Shown in pieces: positions 9,549 to 23,737 of a DNA stretch of 62,439 bases. Under the pieces are notes generated by a model, which did no database searches, was not told the origin of the DNA, and was given only the letters and a program-made list of their open reading frames with translations. Made by a program: the position numbers and the translations under genes. The DNA is from an uncultured Pelagibacteraceae bacterium (GTDB taxonomy: Bacteria > Pseudomonadota > Alphaproteobacteria > Pelagibacterales > AG-422-B15): positions 1-62,439 of the forward strand of contig CABZLP010000005.1 in NCBI GenBank assembly GCA_902526565.1. Reading direction: 5' to 3'. How positions within the stretch are numbered: the first letter of the stretch is position 1; each line of letters begins with the position of its first letter.

Positions 9549-10607
9549 ATGAAAAAATTCTTTCTAGTTGGAGGTGGAACAGGTGGGCATTGTATACCCA
9601 TGAGTGTATTGCATTCCGAAATAATTAAAAAAAATGAATGCTATATCATAACAAATGAAAGAGGGTTAAAATATTTTGAAGACATCTCAGATAATCAAAA
9701 AATATTATTAAAGAATATAATTAATAAACATAGTAAAATTTCAAATTTAATAAATTTTCCATATATTTTTATTCAGTCAATTCCCCATTATTTAAAATTG
9801 AGACCCGATTTTGTTTTAGGCTTTGGAGGTTTTTTTACAGTCCCCGTCATGATTGCAGGATGGGTAATGCGGTTTAAAATCTTTTTACATGAAGGCAATG
9901 CAATTATAGGAAAAGCAAATAGATTTTTGTTAAAATTTAGTAAAAATCTTCTTACAACTTTTGACAATACCTTTATACCTGGCAAGAAAATAAATATTAA
10001 TAATAAAATAGTCGGACTTCCCATAAGAATAACAAAAGAAAATAAAGTTTTTCATAATAATTCGAGTACCGATTTTGTTATATGCATTATAGGTGGTAGT
10101 CAAGGAGCGCAAAATTTATCAATTAATATTGCAGAGTCAATTAAGAGAGTTCAAGACAAAACGAAAAAAACAATTTCAGTTTTCCATCAATGCAGATCAG
10201 AAGATTTAAAAAGTTTGCAAAATTATTATAAGATTAATAATATCAAAAATGATGTAAGATTATTCTTTAACGAAATGACACAAGTACTTTCAAAAAGTGA
10301 TATGGTGATTTCAAGGTCAGGTACATCAACAGTTAATGAAATTATATATTATTGTATTCCTTCAATACTTATACCTTATCCTCACGCCCTAGATAACCAT
10401 CAATATTACAATGCAAAAAGCTTGAACATATCTGACTGCACAAAAATCATTCAAGATGACTCTGTGAGTTTAGAAAATATTTTTAATTCAATTTATGAGA
10501 TAATTAATGATGATAAAAAGGTTAATTTAATCAAAGACCGCTTGAAAGCAAGGCGCATAAGTAATCCGTCTAAAAACATAATTGATTATTTTGAAAGATA
10601 CTCGTGA
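9549..10607 (+). CDS. murG: UDP-GlcNAc:lipid I N-acetylglucosaminyltransferase MurG
   Basis: Peripheral membrane GT-B glycosyltransferase that makes lipid II. 352 residues. The N-terminal glycine-rich loop is GGGTGGHCIP (residues 8-17), a family motif usually read as GGTGGHVFP. The second glycine-rich motif is GGSQGAQNLS (about 179) and the donor-binding part includes SRSGTSTVNE and IPYPHALDNHQ. The start is the ATG at 9549 after a 15-base gap, one of the few gaps in this cluster. The TGA overlaps the murC GTG. Confidence 0.96.
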   Translation: MKKFFLVGGGTGGHCIPMSVLHSEIIKKNECYIITNERGLKYFEDISDNQKILLKNIINKHSKISNLINFPYIFIQSIPHYLKLRPDFVLGFGGFFTVPVMIAGWVMRFKIFLHEGNAIIGKANRFLLKFSKNLLTTFDNTFIPGKKININNKIVGLPIRITKENKVFHNNSSTDFVICIIGGSQGAQNLSINIAESIKRVQDKTKKTISVFHQCRSEDLKSLQNYYKINNIKNDVRLFFNEMTQVLSKSDMVISRSGTSTVNEIIYYCIPSILIPYPHALDNHQYYNAKSLNISDCTKIIQDDSVSLENIFNSIYEIINDDKKVNLIKDRLKARRISNPSKNIIDYFERYS

Positions 10608-11995
10608 ATATTAATAAGGATATTTTGATTCACATTATTGGGATAGGTGGAATTGGTATGAGTGGCATTGCTGAAATTCTGTCAGATATGCAATATAATG
10701 TTCAGGGGAGTGATATAAATATTAATTCAAATATACTTCGCTTAAATAAAAAATGTATAAAAACTTTTAAAGGGCATAAACATGAAAACCTTAAAAATGT
10801 TAAATTAGTCGTATATTCAACGGCGGTAAAAAAGAACAATTTAGAACTAAAATTCGCAAAGAAAAATAAAATTCCATCAATATCAAGAGCAGAAATTCTT
10901 TCTCAGATAGTAAAACTTAAAAACTCAATTGCAGTTTCAGGTTCACACGGTAAAACAACAACTACATCACTTATTTCTTCAATTTTTAGTACGGCAAAAA
11001 TGAAACCAACAGTAATCAATGGAGGTATTATTAATCAGTTTGGTACCAATACGAGATTAGGCTCGGGAAAATGGATGGTTGTTGAAGCAGATGAGTCTGA
11101 TGGCACATTTTTAAAATTATCTTCAACAGTTGTGGTGGTAACCAATATTGATAGAGAGCACCTAGATTTCTATAAGAATTACAATAATTTACTAGTTCAA
11201 TTTAAAAAATTTATAACGCAAGTTCCATTTTATGGATTTGCTGTTGTATGTAATGATGATCCTTCAATAAGAAGAATTATAAATAAGATTACTACAGCAA
11301 ATATAATTACTTACGGAGAGGCTAAAGGCAGCGATATTCAGTGTAAAAATATAAGACACAACAGCAAGGGAGTTAGTTTCAATGTAGAAATAAAAAAAAT
11401 TAATAAAACTTTAAAAAATATAAGTTTACCCATGCATGGTAACTACAATATTAGTAATGCTCTAGCTGCTATTGCTGTTGCTTCAGAACTCAATATTCGT
11501 CATGTAGCGATAAAGAAAGCTTTATCTAAATTTACTGGTGTAAAAAGAAGACTAACGAAACTCTGGGACAAAAAAAATATCAAGGTCATAGATGATTATG
11601 CTCATCATCCAACAGAAATTAAGAATGTCATAGAAGGTCTAAATTATTCTGATCCAAAAAGAAAACTAATTGTTATTTTTCAACCACATAGATATTCACG
11701 ATTATCAAATTTAAAGAAACAATTTAGTAAATGTTTTATGAAATGCGACCAGGTTTTTGTATCTAATGTCTATGCAGCTGGAGAAACTGAACCAAAAAAT
11801 TTTAAATTACAATTACTCATTGCAAGTATAAAAAAAAATTCCAAAGTTCATACAAATACTTATAAAAATGATGAGCAGCTTTTGAAATTTATAAAGTCTA
11901 GTCAACACAAACTTACTTTTTTATTTTTGGGTGCTGGAACAATAACTCATTGGGCTTCAGATTTTGCTAAAAACTTAAAAAAAATTTATGAATAG
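10604..11995 (+). CDS. murC: UDP-N-acetylmuramate--L-alanine ligase MurC
   Basis: First Mur ligase, adding L-Ala to UDP-MurNAc. 463 residues. The GTG start at 10604 overlaps the murG stop (GTGA), supporting this start. N-terminal IGIGGIGMSG (12-21) is the UDP-MurNAc-binding Rossmann loop; P-loop GSHGKTTTT from residue 113; EADESDGTFL, NIDREHLDFY and DDYAHHPTEI follow the family order. Eight-base ATGAATAG overlap with murB. Confidence 0.97.
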   Translation: MNINKDILIHIIGIGGIGMSGIAEILSDMQYNVQGSDININSNILRLNKKCIKTFKGHKHENLKNVKLVVYSTAVKKNNLELKFAKKNKIPSISRAEILSQIVKLKNSIAVSGSHGKTTTTSLISSIFSTAKMKPTVINGGIINQFGTNTRLGSGKWMVVEADESDGTFLKLSSTVVVVTNIDREHLDFYKNYNNLLVQFKKFITQVPFYGFAVVCNDDPSIRRIINKITTANIITYGEAKGSDIQCKNIRHNSKGVSFNVEIKKINKTLKNISLPMHGNYNISNALAAIAVASELNIRHVAIKKALSKFTGVKRRLTKLWDKKNIKVIDDYAHHPTEIKNVIEGLNYSDPKRKLIVIFQPHRYSRLSNLKKQFSKCFMKCDQVFVSNVYAAGETEPKNFKLQLLIASIKKNSKVHTNTYKNDEQLLKFIKSSQHKLTFLFLGAGTITHWASDFAKNLKKIYE

Positions 11996-12911
11996 GAATC
12001 AACAAATATTTCAAGAAATTTTTTCAAAAAATAAAGTAAAAGGTAAGTATAAATTTGACTATAATCTGTCTAAACATAGCTGGTTTGGGATTGGCGGTAA
12101 TGCTGAAATTTTTTATGTTCCCGCGAGTTTAGAAGAATTACAGCTTGTATTATTTTCAAATGAAAAGGCTATAGATGTCACTGTTATAGGTTTGGGTTCA
12201 AATATAATAATTAGAGATGGCGGTATTCCAGGCTTGGTCATTAAATTGGGTAATGGGTTTAATTATATTTCACATAATAAAGATATAGTATTTGCAGGAG
12301 CTGCCGTTCAGGATAAAGTATTATCAAAATATTGCTTCAGAAACTCAATAATAGGGCTTGAATTTTATTCTGGAATACCTGGTACTGTGGGTGGTGCTGC
12401 CTGCATGAATGCCGGGTGTTTTGGATCTGAAACGAAAGATGTATTTATCAAAGCAAAATGCTTAAGCAATCAGGGAGAACTGAAAGAACTACATTGTTCT
12501 GAGGAATTATTTACTTATAGAAAAAATAATTACTTAGATAAACTGATTGTTTGTGAGGTTCAATACATTAATGAAATAGGGGATCCATTAGCAATCAATA
12601 AAAAAATTAGAGAAATATCTAATCAAAGAAAAGAAACCCAGCCTCAAAAAGTATTAACTGCTGGAAGTACATTTAAAAATCCTTTTGATTTAGGTGTGTT
12701 AAAAGCTTGGCAATTAATAGAAAAAGCTGGATTGAGAGGATATGAGTCAAATGGCGTATCACTGTCGACACATCACGCAAATTTTATAGTCAATAGGCAG
12801 AAAGAGTCTGCTAACTTAATTGAAGACTTTGGTGAAAATATAAGAAGAGAAGTAAAGAATAAATTAGGTATTGAATTAGAATGGGAAATTAAAATTCTAG
12901 GCAAAAGATGA
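11988..12911 (+). CDS. murB: UDP-N-acetylmuramate dehydrogenase MurB
   Basis: FAD-dependent reductase converting UDP-GlcNAc-enolpyruvate to UDP-MurNAc with NADPH. 307 residues, type II size. FAD-binding elements HSWFGIGGNAE and VIGLGSNIIIRDGG, GIPGTVGGAACMNAGCFG, AGSTFKNP with the catalytic Ser, and C-terminal STHHANFIVN are all present. Overlaps murC by eight bases and ddl by four. MurA is not in the window. Confidence 0.97.
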   Translation: MNRNQQIFQEIFSKNKVKGKYKFDYNLSKHSWFGIGGNAEIFYVPASLEELQLVLFSNEKAIDVTVIGLGSNIIIRDGGIPGLVIKLGNGFNYISHNKDIVFAGAAVQDKVLSKYCFRNSIIGLEFYSGIPGTVGGAACMNAGCFGSETKDVFIKAKCLSNQGELKELHCSEELFTYRKNNYLDKLIVCEVQYINEIGDPLAINKKIREISNQRKETQPQKVLTAGSTFKNPFDLGVLKAWQLIEKAGLRGYESNGVSLSTHHANFIVNRQKESANLIEDFGENIRREVKNKLGIELEWEIKILGKR

Positions 12912-13819
12912 GTATATTCAATAAAGTTATGTTGATCTATGGAGGTATTTCAGCAGAAAGAGAAATAAGTATTATAACCTCAAATGAAATTTCAAAGGCA
13001 CTTGTGAGACTAGGTTATGAGGTTATAGAAATTGATGCAAACCTAGATCTTTCAAATCATATCGCTGAATATAAACCTGATGTTATATTTAATGGCCTAC
13101 ACGGTACTTGGGGAGAAGATGGAGAGGTTCAAAAAATCCTAGAGCAAAATAATATACCTTATACGCATTCAGGAATTTTAGCCTCTCAATTAGCAATGGA
13201 TAAATATAAATCTGCTGAACTATTTATTGAAAATAATTTTAATTATCCAGAAACTAATTTAGTAAATATTAATAATATTAATGAACAAGTATTTCCTAAG
13301 TACCCATTTGTTATTAAGCCAAGATGTGAAGGCTCCAGCGTAGGCGTTGGAATAATCAGAAATCATGATGAAAAAAAAAGATATTTAATAAATAACGCAT
13401 ATAGGAACGAAGTTTTAGTTCAAGAGTTTATTGATGGCCAAGAAATCAATGTTGCTGTCATCGGAAATGAAAAAACTGGATCAATAGAAATTGATCCAAA
13501 AAACGAATTTTACGACTACGAGTCAAAGTATTTTGATAATGGGAAGACTAAGCATATAATTCCACCAAGAATCAATAAAAAACAACTTGAAGAGGTAGAA
13601 CATCTAGCTTTAAAGGCACATAAAATTCTTGGATGCAAAGGAGTCTCAAGAACAGAATTTATATTGGAAAAAAAGAGCAAGCAGTTTTATATCCTTGAAC
13701 TGAATACACAACCAGGCATGACACAAACTTCACTAGTCCCAGAAATAGCAAAATACAAAGGAATAGAATTTGACGAACTTATTAATTGGATTTTAGATGA
13801 TGCAGGAACGAACCGTTAA
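12908..13819 (+). CDS. ddl: D-alanine--D-alanine ligase
   Basis: ATP-grasp enzyme making the D-Ala-D-Ala used by MurF. 303 residues. Motifs: GGISAEREIS near the N-terminus, FNGLHGTWGEDGEVQ, THSGILASQLAMDK, the ATP-grasp segment PFVIKPRCEGSSVGV and the C-terminal LELNTQPGMT with SLVPEIA. The ATG overlaps the murB stop. The 3' end overlaps the start of ftsQ by 23 bases. Confidence 0.97.
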   Translation: MSIFNKVMLIYGGISAEREISIITSNEISKALVRLGYEVIEIDANLDLSNHIAEYKPDVIFNGLHGTWGEDGEVQKILEQNNIPYTHSGILASQLAMDKYKSAELFIENNFNYPETNLVNINNINEQVFPKYPFVIKPRCEGSSVGVGIIRNHDEKKRYLINNAYRNEVLVQEFIDGQEINVAVIGNEKTGSIEIDPKNEFYDYESKYFDNGKTKHIIPPRINKKQLEEVEHLALKAHKILGCKGVSRTEFILEKKSKQFYILELNTQPGMTQTSLVPEIAKYKGIEFDELINWILDDAGTNR

Positions 13820-14537
13820 ATTTATTAATATTGTATTTATAATATTAATTACAATTTTAGTATTAATATTTATTTCAATTTATCATTTCCCAAATTTGGT
13901 TTCAAAATATTTTGTATTAGATCAAATTATAATTAATGGTTCTAAAAAATCGAATACAGTAAAAATTAAGGAAGGAATTCATAATCATACATCTGATTTA
14001 TTATCATTAGACCTACATAAGATTAAAGAAATTATTGAAGAAGAGAAATGGATTAAAAGAGTAAACTTAAAAAAAGTTTATCCGTCCACTTTAGTATTAG
14101 ATATTATTGAAAATGATCCATATGCAATTTTTAGAGATCAGGGAAAGTATTATCTTTTAGACATAGATGGAACAATCATCACTCAAAAAAATAATGATTA
14201 TGAACTCAAAAATTATATTATTGTTTCAGGTGATGAGTCCCCTTTAGCTCTGAACAGCATTATTAAGGCATTGAATATACATTTTTCTGAGTTGGTTTCA
14301 CAACTTAGCGGACTAGATTTTATAGAGAGAAGGCGATGGAATTTAACTTTAAAAAATAATTTATTAATAAAATTGCCTGACACAAAAATAGATGATGCAC
14401 TTGAAAACTTGAAGAACTTATTTGTTGAAGAAAAAGTATTGCAGAGCAATATAATTGAAATTGACTTAAGAATTGAGGGAAGGGCATCTTTGAAGGTCGA
14501 CGAAGGAAAGATTAATTATGGTTTAAATGATATCTAA
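13797..14537 (+). CDS. ftsQ: Cell division protein FtsQ (POTRA domain)
   Basis: Bitopic divisome protein linking early and late division proteins. 246 residues: short cytoplasmic tail, one membrane helix at about 10-30, then a POTRA domain beginning at VLDQIIINGSKKSN and an FtsQ-type beta domain. It starts inside ddl; two in-frame ATG codons (13797 and 13800) are possible and the first is given. The stop and the ftsA start share a base (TAATG). Sequence divergence is high, so synteny carries part of the call. Confidence 0.9.
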   Translation: MMQERTVKFINIVFIILITILVLIFISIYHFPNLVSKYFVLDQIIINGSKKSNTVKIKEGIHNHTSDLLSLDLHKIKEIIEEEKWIKRVNLKKVYPSTLVLDIIENDPYAIFRDQGKYYLLDIDGTIITQKNNDYELKNYIIVSGDESPLALNSIIKALNIHFSELVSQLSGLDFIERRRWNLTLKNNLLIKLPDTKIDDALENLKNLFVEEKVLQSNIIEIDLRIEGRASLKVDEGKINYGLNDI

Positions 14538-15727
14538 TGTCACAAAGAAATATTTTTAGCGCTATTGACATACGTTCTGATAAAATAATTTGTTTAATTG
14601 CTCAAGAATTAGAAATTATAAATCGTGGCAAAATTCTTCAATTGATTGGTATCGGTATTTCAAAAATGCCAATTAATTGCACTAAACCTCTATCATTACC
14701 TCATGCTGAAATAAGTAATCATTTAAAAGGAGCAATTAAGAAAGCTGAAAATGAGGCTAATGCTAAAATATCAGATGTTTTTGTCAGTATTTCAGAAAAT
14801 ATGACATCCGAATATATCGATTTTAATATCCTTTGTAAAAATAGTTTAATTATAGAAAGAGATATTAAGGACTTTTTTAAATCGAAATTATTTACCAGTC
14901 TATATACAAAACTAAGTGAACCTTTGCATTCCTTTCCAATTAGTTATCGTCTTGATAACAAAAAAAGTGTATCCGATCCCATAGGAATGAAGGCTAACAA
15001 TCTTCTTACAAAATGGCACATAATCTCAGTACCTAAAGATTATCTTGAAATAACGTATAAAATACTTCAAGGAATGGAACTTAATATAAAGCAAATAGTT
15101 TCTAGCAACTACTCAACAAGTTTAGCAGTATTAAATGATATTGAGTCAGACTTAGGCTCAATTACTATTGAAATACAAAAAAATAAAACAGTCTTATCTT
15201 ATACATTCGATGGTCAAATGATTGGTTTTGATATTATAAAGATTGGAACTTTTCATTTTACTAGTGATATATCTCAAATAAAGTCACTAACGCTTGAAGA
15301 GTCTGAGCGCATAAGAAAAAAAATTGATATTTATGATAAAGATAAGAAATATGACAAAGATATCGAAAAATTTTATGCTATATACTTATCTCGTGCTGAA
15401 GAATTAACTAATTTGATCTCAGCAGCTGTTACTAAAACAAGATTTAATTCATTAGTATCAAATTCACTAATACTTACTGGATATGGAGCTAAGTCTTTCG
15501 TTATTCAAAAACTAATGAAATCTAAATTCATTAATTCATCATTTAGATTGGGATCAACTAGAAAAATAAATGGAACCAAGACTTTTATTGATAATCCCTC
15601 ACTAACTTCAAGTTTTGGATTACTTACTTATGCTACAAATCATGATTTAGAAGGTGAAATTAGTAACGATCGAAAGAAAAAAAAATCAATATTTTCAGTA
15701 ATTTACAAATTCTTCCAAAATTTATAA
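14537..15727 (+). CDS. ftsA: Cell division protein FtsA
   Basis: Actin-fold ATPase that tethers FtsZ filaments to the membrane. 396 residues. The N-terminus has a phosphate-1-like FSAIDIRSDKIICLI segment, the 1C subdomain falls at about 80-165, and ILTGYGAKSF corresponds to the adenosine loop. The C-terminus ends in a basic/hydrophobic tail (RKKKKSIFSVIYKFFQNL) fitting the amphipathic membrane-targeting helix. It is divergent but in the right place after ftsQ. The next gene is lpxC, not ftsZ, which makes the ftsZ location at the other end of the cluster unusual. Confidence 0.92.
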   Translation: MSQRNIFSAIDIRSDKIICLIAQELEIINRGKILQLIGIGISKMPINCTKPLSLPHAEISNHLKGAIKKAENEANAKISDVFVSISENMTSEYIDFNILCKNSLIIERDIKDFFKSKLFTSLYTKLSEPLHSFPISYRLDNKKSVSDPIGMKANNLLTKWHIISVPKDYLEITYKILQGMELNIKQIVSSNYSTSLAVLNDIESDLGSITIEIQKNKTVLSYTFDGQMIGFDIIKIGTFHFTSDISQIKSLTLEESERIRKKIDIYDKDKKYDKDIEKFYAIYLSRAEELTNLISAAVTKTRFNSLVSNSLILTGYGAKSFVIQKLMKSKFINSSFRLGSTRKINGTKTFIDNPSLTSSFGLLTYATNHDLEGEISNDRKKKKSIFSVIYKFFQNL

Positions 15728-15797
15728 ATGGTAACATAAAGTAATAATCTTTGTCTGTTAGATCATTAGCGATCCATTTATATAATTATTTAAGCAA

Positions 15798-16727
15798 ATG
15801 CAAAAAACGCTCAAAAAATATTTTACCTTATCAGGTATCACATTGCACAGTGGAAAGATTAGCAATATCAAGGTTAACCCAGCACCAGCAAATACTGGAA
15901 TATTATTTAAACGCACTGATTTAAAAGTTCCTCATCAGGAATGTCTCGTGGAAGCAAATATTAAAAATATTGAATTTTCAGAATTGTGCACAAAAATATC
16001 GAATGTCTATGGTAACTCTGTATCAACTATAGAGCATCTAATGTCAGCTTTTCACGGCTTGGGTATAGATAATGCAATCATTGAAATAGATAATTCAGAG
16101 CTACCAATTCTTGACGGTAGTTCTTTAGATTACGTATTGAAGATAAAGAGTGTTGGAATTAGAAATTTACAGACAAAACGAAAAATTATAAATATTCTTC
16201 GACCAATTATATTTAAAGAAAATGATAGTTATATCAAGGTCACCCCATCAAACAATTTGAGAATTAATTATACAATAGTATATGATCATGCATTAATTAA
16301 AGAGCAAAAACTTAACTTTGATTTAGACACAGAATATAATTATACAAATATTATTAGTAACAGTAGAACATTTGGATTTAAAGATGAAGTAGAACGACTA
16401 AAAGAAAGAGGTCTTATAGCTGGAGGGTCTCTTGAAAATGCAATTGTTCTTGATAATGAAGGAATTATCAACAATTCAGCACTTAGACATGATAATGAGT
16501 TTGTAAGACATAAGGTTTTAGACTTCATAGGTGATATATATCTATTAGGGAATAGAGTGCGAGGATCATTTGAAATATTTAAAGGGGGGCATAAACTCAC
16601 TCACGAACTTGCCAAATTAATTATGTCTGACAAGTCTAACTGGAAGCTTGTTATTGAAAATGCTGACTCTCAAAAATTATCTTTCCCAACTTTAAACCAT
16701 AAAAAAGAGCTTTCAGCTTCTTTTTAA
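15798..16727 (+). CDS. lpxC: UDP-3-O-acyl-N-acetylglucosamine deacetylase LpxC
   Basis: Zinc amidase committing UDP-GlcNAc to lipid A synthesis. 309 residues, usual length. Visible motifs: SGITLHSGK, STIEHLMSAFHGLGIDN (zinc-ligand His), LDGSSLDYV, HKVLDFIGDIYLLG (second zinc His and Asp) and FKGGHKLTHELAKLI (catalytic His). The 70-base gap after ftsA is the longest inside the dcw region and may hold its own promoter. With lpxB at 51 kb this shows an LPS outer membrane. Confidence 0.97.
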   Translation: MQKTLKKYFTLSGITLHSGKISNIKVNPAPANTGILFKRTDLKVPHQECLVEANIKNIEFSELCTKISNVYGNSVSTIEHLMSAFHGLGIDNAIIEIDNSELPILDGSSLDYVLKIKSVGIRNLQTKRKIINILRPIIFKENDSYIKVTPSNNLRINYTIVYDHALIKEQKLNFDLDTEYNYTNIISNSRTFGFKDEVERLKERGLIAGGSLENAIVLDNEGIINNSALRHDNEFVRHKVLDFIGDIYLLGNRVRGSFEIFKGGHKLTHELAKLIMSDKSNWKLVIENADSQKLSFPTLNHKKELSASF

Positions 16728-16779
16728 AACATAAGATTTACCCTTTAATCTTAGTAAATATCTATTAAAATCAACTTTA

Positions 16780-17538
16780 ATGTTAAATCCTAGAGTTTCT
16801 GTTTCTTTAATAGTGTTCTTAATAATATTTACTGCGTGTTCAGATTCTAAACTCATGACTCCAGAGACAGAAGGTGAGAAGTTACAAATTCTTTATAATG
16901 ATGCAATGAAGCTTGTAAAAAAAAGAGACTTTGTTGATGCTGCTATTTTATTTGAAGATATTGAAAGACAATATCCTTACTCAAAATGGTCAAATCAAGC
17001 TCAATTAATGTCTGGTTTTTGCTATTACAAATCAAATATGTATAACGACAGTTTAGATGCCCTTGAGAGGTTCATAGTATTATATCCAGGAAGTAAAAAA
17101 ATTTCATATGCCTACTATCTCAGAGCATTAAATTATTTTGAGCAGATAAGTGATGTAGAAAGAGATCAAACTATTACTTCAAAAGCTAAAAGGGCTTTTA
17201 ATGAGGTAATAAATAAGTTTCCAGATTCTGAGTTTGCGAGTGATGCGCTAAATAGAATTGACATTATAAATGATAGGCTCGCCGCAAAAGAAATTGAGAT
17301 CGCAAGATATTATCAATTTAATCATCAATGGATATCAGCAATAAACAGATACAATACAATTTTAGATGAATATAAAACATCAATTTACACTGAAGAAACA
17401 TTGCATAGACTTGTAGAAATTTACTATTCACTTGGTCTTCATGAAGAAGCAAAAAGATATGCAGCAACTCTTCAATTTAATTTTCCTGAAAGTGATTGGT
17501 ATCTACTAAGTTACAATATTGTAAAAGATCTTTCATAA
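16780..17538 (+). CDS. bamD: Outer membrane protein assembly factor BamD (ComL)
   Basis: Lipoprotein of the BAM complex that inserts beta-barrel proteins. 252 residues. The N-terminal hydrophobic signal ends in a lipobox-like FTAC, predicting Cys19 lipidation. TPR repeats follow, with YNDAMKLVKKRDFVDAA, IERQYPYSKWSNQAQLM, ALERFIVLYPGSKKI and KFPDSEFASDA typical of YfiO/BamD. In many alphaproteobacteria lpxC-bamD is followed by recN and ligA; here ligA comes directly, with no recN. Confidence 0.94.
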   Translation: MLNPRVSVSLIVFLIIFTACSDSKLMTPETEGEKLQILYNDAMKLVKKRDFVDAAILFEDIERQYPYSKWSNQAQLMSGFCYYKSNMYNDSLDALERFIVLYPGSKKISYAYYLRALNYFEQISDVERDQTITSKAKRAFNEVINKFPDSEFASDALNRIDIINDRLAAKEIEIARYYQFNHQWISAINRYNTILDEYKTSIYTEETLHRLVEIYYSLGLHEEAKRYAATLQFNFPESDWYLLSYNIVKDLS

Positions 17539-17547
17539 TTAATATAA

Positions 17548-21290
<3,743 letters not shown>

Positions 21291-21297
<7 letters not shown>

Positions 21298-23516
21298 GGC
21301 TTTAAGAAATCAGAAATTAGCTTTTTTTTACCGTATTTGTCAAAATCAACAATAGCTTTTGTTCCATCTATGTCTTGTATTGTCCCAATGCCAAACTTTT
21401 TGTGTTCAACAGTTTGTCCAATTTGCAGGATAAGATCATCATTTATATCTTTTACATTTTCAATCTCCATATCTACTACAGTTCTATAGCTAGATACCTC
21501 ATTATTTTGAAATGAAATCTTTTTTGGTTTTAAACCATAATCTTGGTTGTATTCGTCAAAATGAGGTTCCTGAAAAGAATTCAAATGATCAGAAGCATGG
21601 TTGATTGTCTTTATGATTTTTTGATCTAATTCATCAATAAACCTTGATTGCAGGGAAGGCATCCAATTATTTTGAAAACGTCTCGTCATCGACGTTATAA
21701 TATTAATTTTTTTCTTTGCCCTCGTTATTCCTACATAAGCCAGTCTTCTTTCTTCTTCTATACCCTTATTGCCACTTTCATCGATTGTTTTTTGATGTGG
21801 AAACAGCCCTTCTTCCCACCCTGGCAGAAAAACAAAGTCATACTCAAGTCCTTTTGCAGCATGCAAGGTCATTATATTTACTTTGTTATCTACGTTATTT
21901 TCATCTACTGCTGTTACTAATGAAATATGTTCTAAAAACTCCTCAATACTATTGTAGTCTTGCATTGCAACTATAAGTTCTTTTATATTTTCAATTTTTG
22001 TTTGAGCAGATACATTTTTGTCATTTTTAAGCATATTCATGTATCCAGATTCATCTAATAATATCTTCAAAATATCATAAAATGGAACATTTTCGACCAT
22101 TGACCTTCCTCTGTCTATAACCCCAATAAACGATTTCAAACCTTCAGAAATTTTTTTCGTAAGTTCATCAGTATCAATCATATTTTTAGATGCTTGATAC
22201 AGCGAAATTTTATTTCGATTTGCTAGTGAGAGGATATGATTAAATGACTTTTCACCTATGCCCCTTTTTGGCACTGTAAGCGCTCTTTCAAAGGCGACAT
22301 CATCTTGACTTTCAAAGACTAATCGTAAGTAGGAAACTGCATCTTTTATTTCAGCTCTTTCATAGAATCTAATTCCACCTATTATACGATATGGAATTGA
22401 ATACTTAATCAAAGATTCTTCTATTTCTCTAGATTGAAAAACAGCTCTTACCAAAATGGAAACATTATTTAAATCAGTATTATCTTTTTTATAATCTAAA
22501 ATTTCTTGTGCAACAAGATTAGCCTCGTCACGACTTGAGTTAACTAAGTGCAGGTAGATTGGTTCCCCAGTTCCTTGATCAGATATTAATTCTTTTCCAA
22601 GTCTCATTTCATTATAACTTATAAGTGACGATGCAGACTTTAAGATATTGTTTGTTGATCTATAATTTTGTTTTAACCTTATGACCTTTGCATTCTCGAA
22701 CTCTTTTTCAAATTTTAACATATTGTCTACTTCAGCTCCACGCCAACTATAAATAGATTGATCATCATCACCGACGCAGCATATATTAAGATGTACAGAG
22801 GCAAGAAGTTTAAGCCATATATATTGTGCTGCATTCGTATCTTGATATTCATCAACATGTATATATTTAAAATTTGATGCATATCTTTTTAAAATATCAT
22901 CTCTCTTAAATAAATTTATACATTGCAGAAGTAAATCTCCAAAATCTAGGCAATTAATTTCAAATAATCGTTGCTGATAGATTTTGTAAATTGTTAAACT
23001 TTTTTCATCAATGAGGTTATCAAGACTTTCAGCTTTAATATCATCAGGGTTCAGTGCTTTATTTTTCCATTGGTCAATTTTTGATTGAATAAGTTTGGGT
23101 GAGAACTGAGATTGATCCAGGTTCTCAGCTTTAATAATTTGCTTTATAAGTGAAAGCTGATCGTCTTTATCTAATATTGTAAAACTTGACTTAAGACCCA
23201 ATACTTCGGCATGATTTCTAATAATTTTTGCCCCTATTGAATGAAATGTTCCGATCCATGGAATCCTATCCATGCTTTGATTTACAAGTTGCTGAACCCG
23301 ATCAGCCATCTCACGAGCAGCTTTATTGGTAAATGTCACGCAAAGTACTTGAGATGGAAAAGCAAGGTTAGTCTCTACAATATGTGCCACGCGCGCTGTC
23401 AAAACTCTTGTTTTTCCTGTCCCTGCTCCTGCAATAATTAGGTTTGGACCTTCTGTGCTGCAAACAGACTCATGTTGTAACTCATTTAAGCTGTCTAGGT
23501 ATTGGGCATTACTCAT
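21291..23516 (-). CDS. uvrD: ATP-dependent DNA helicase UvrD/PcrA
   Basis: Superfamily 1A 3'-5' helicase for excision and mismatch repair. 741 residues. Helicase motifs in order: LNELQHESV (Q motif), GAGTGKT (30-36, Walker A), TFTNKAAREM, VDEYQDTN (Walker B), GDDDQSIYSWRGAE, LKQNYRST, TLHAAKGLEYDFVFLPG, and EERRLAYVGITRAK. The C-terminus ends with a Tudor-like HKKFGIGTIQDIDG segment typical of PcrA/UvrD. It overlaps the 3' end of the RHH gene by four bases and precedes pepP. Confidence 0.96.
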
Positions 23517-23728
23517 GATCGATTTTTTAAGTGATTCAAGACATATAGTCTAATAGCGCTTGATAAATTTGAAGTTGTTTTTTTTTGATCAATGTCAGAA
23601 ATTAGTCGATCAGGCGTAGTATTGTTTTGTTTGCTTAGAGTAACAATTTCATCCCAAAATTCTTTTTCTAAAAATACACTGGTAATATGACCATCTAGAT
23701 TGACTGTTCGCTTTTTAGAGTTTTGCAT
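23513..23728 (-). CDS. Ribbon-helix-helix domain protein (RHH_4-like)
   Basis: A 71-residue protein. The core TVNLDGHITSVFLEKEFW, a middle helix with LSKQNNTTPDRLISDID and a final NLSSAIRLYVLNHL match the alphaproteobacterial RHH_4 family, small putative DNA-binding proteins. Such genes often lie next to fumC in this class, and here fumC ends nine bases upstream. The stop overlaps the uvrD ATG. The target is unknown; autoregulation of the fumC unit is only a guess. Confidence 0.8.
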   Translation of the reverse strand: MQNSKKRTVNLDGHITSVFLEKEFWDEIVTLSKQNNTTPDRLISDIDQKKTTSNLSSAIRLYVLNHLKNRS

Positions 23729-23737
23729 TTAGAATAA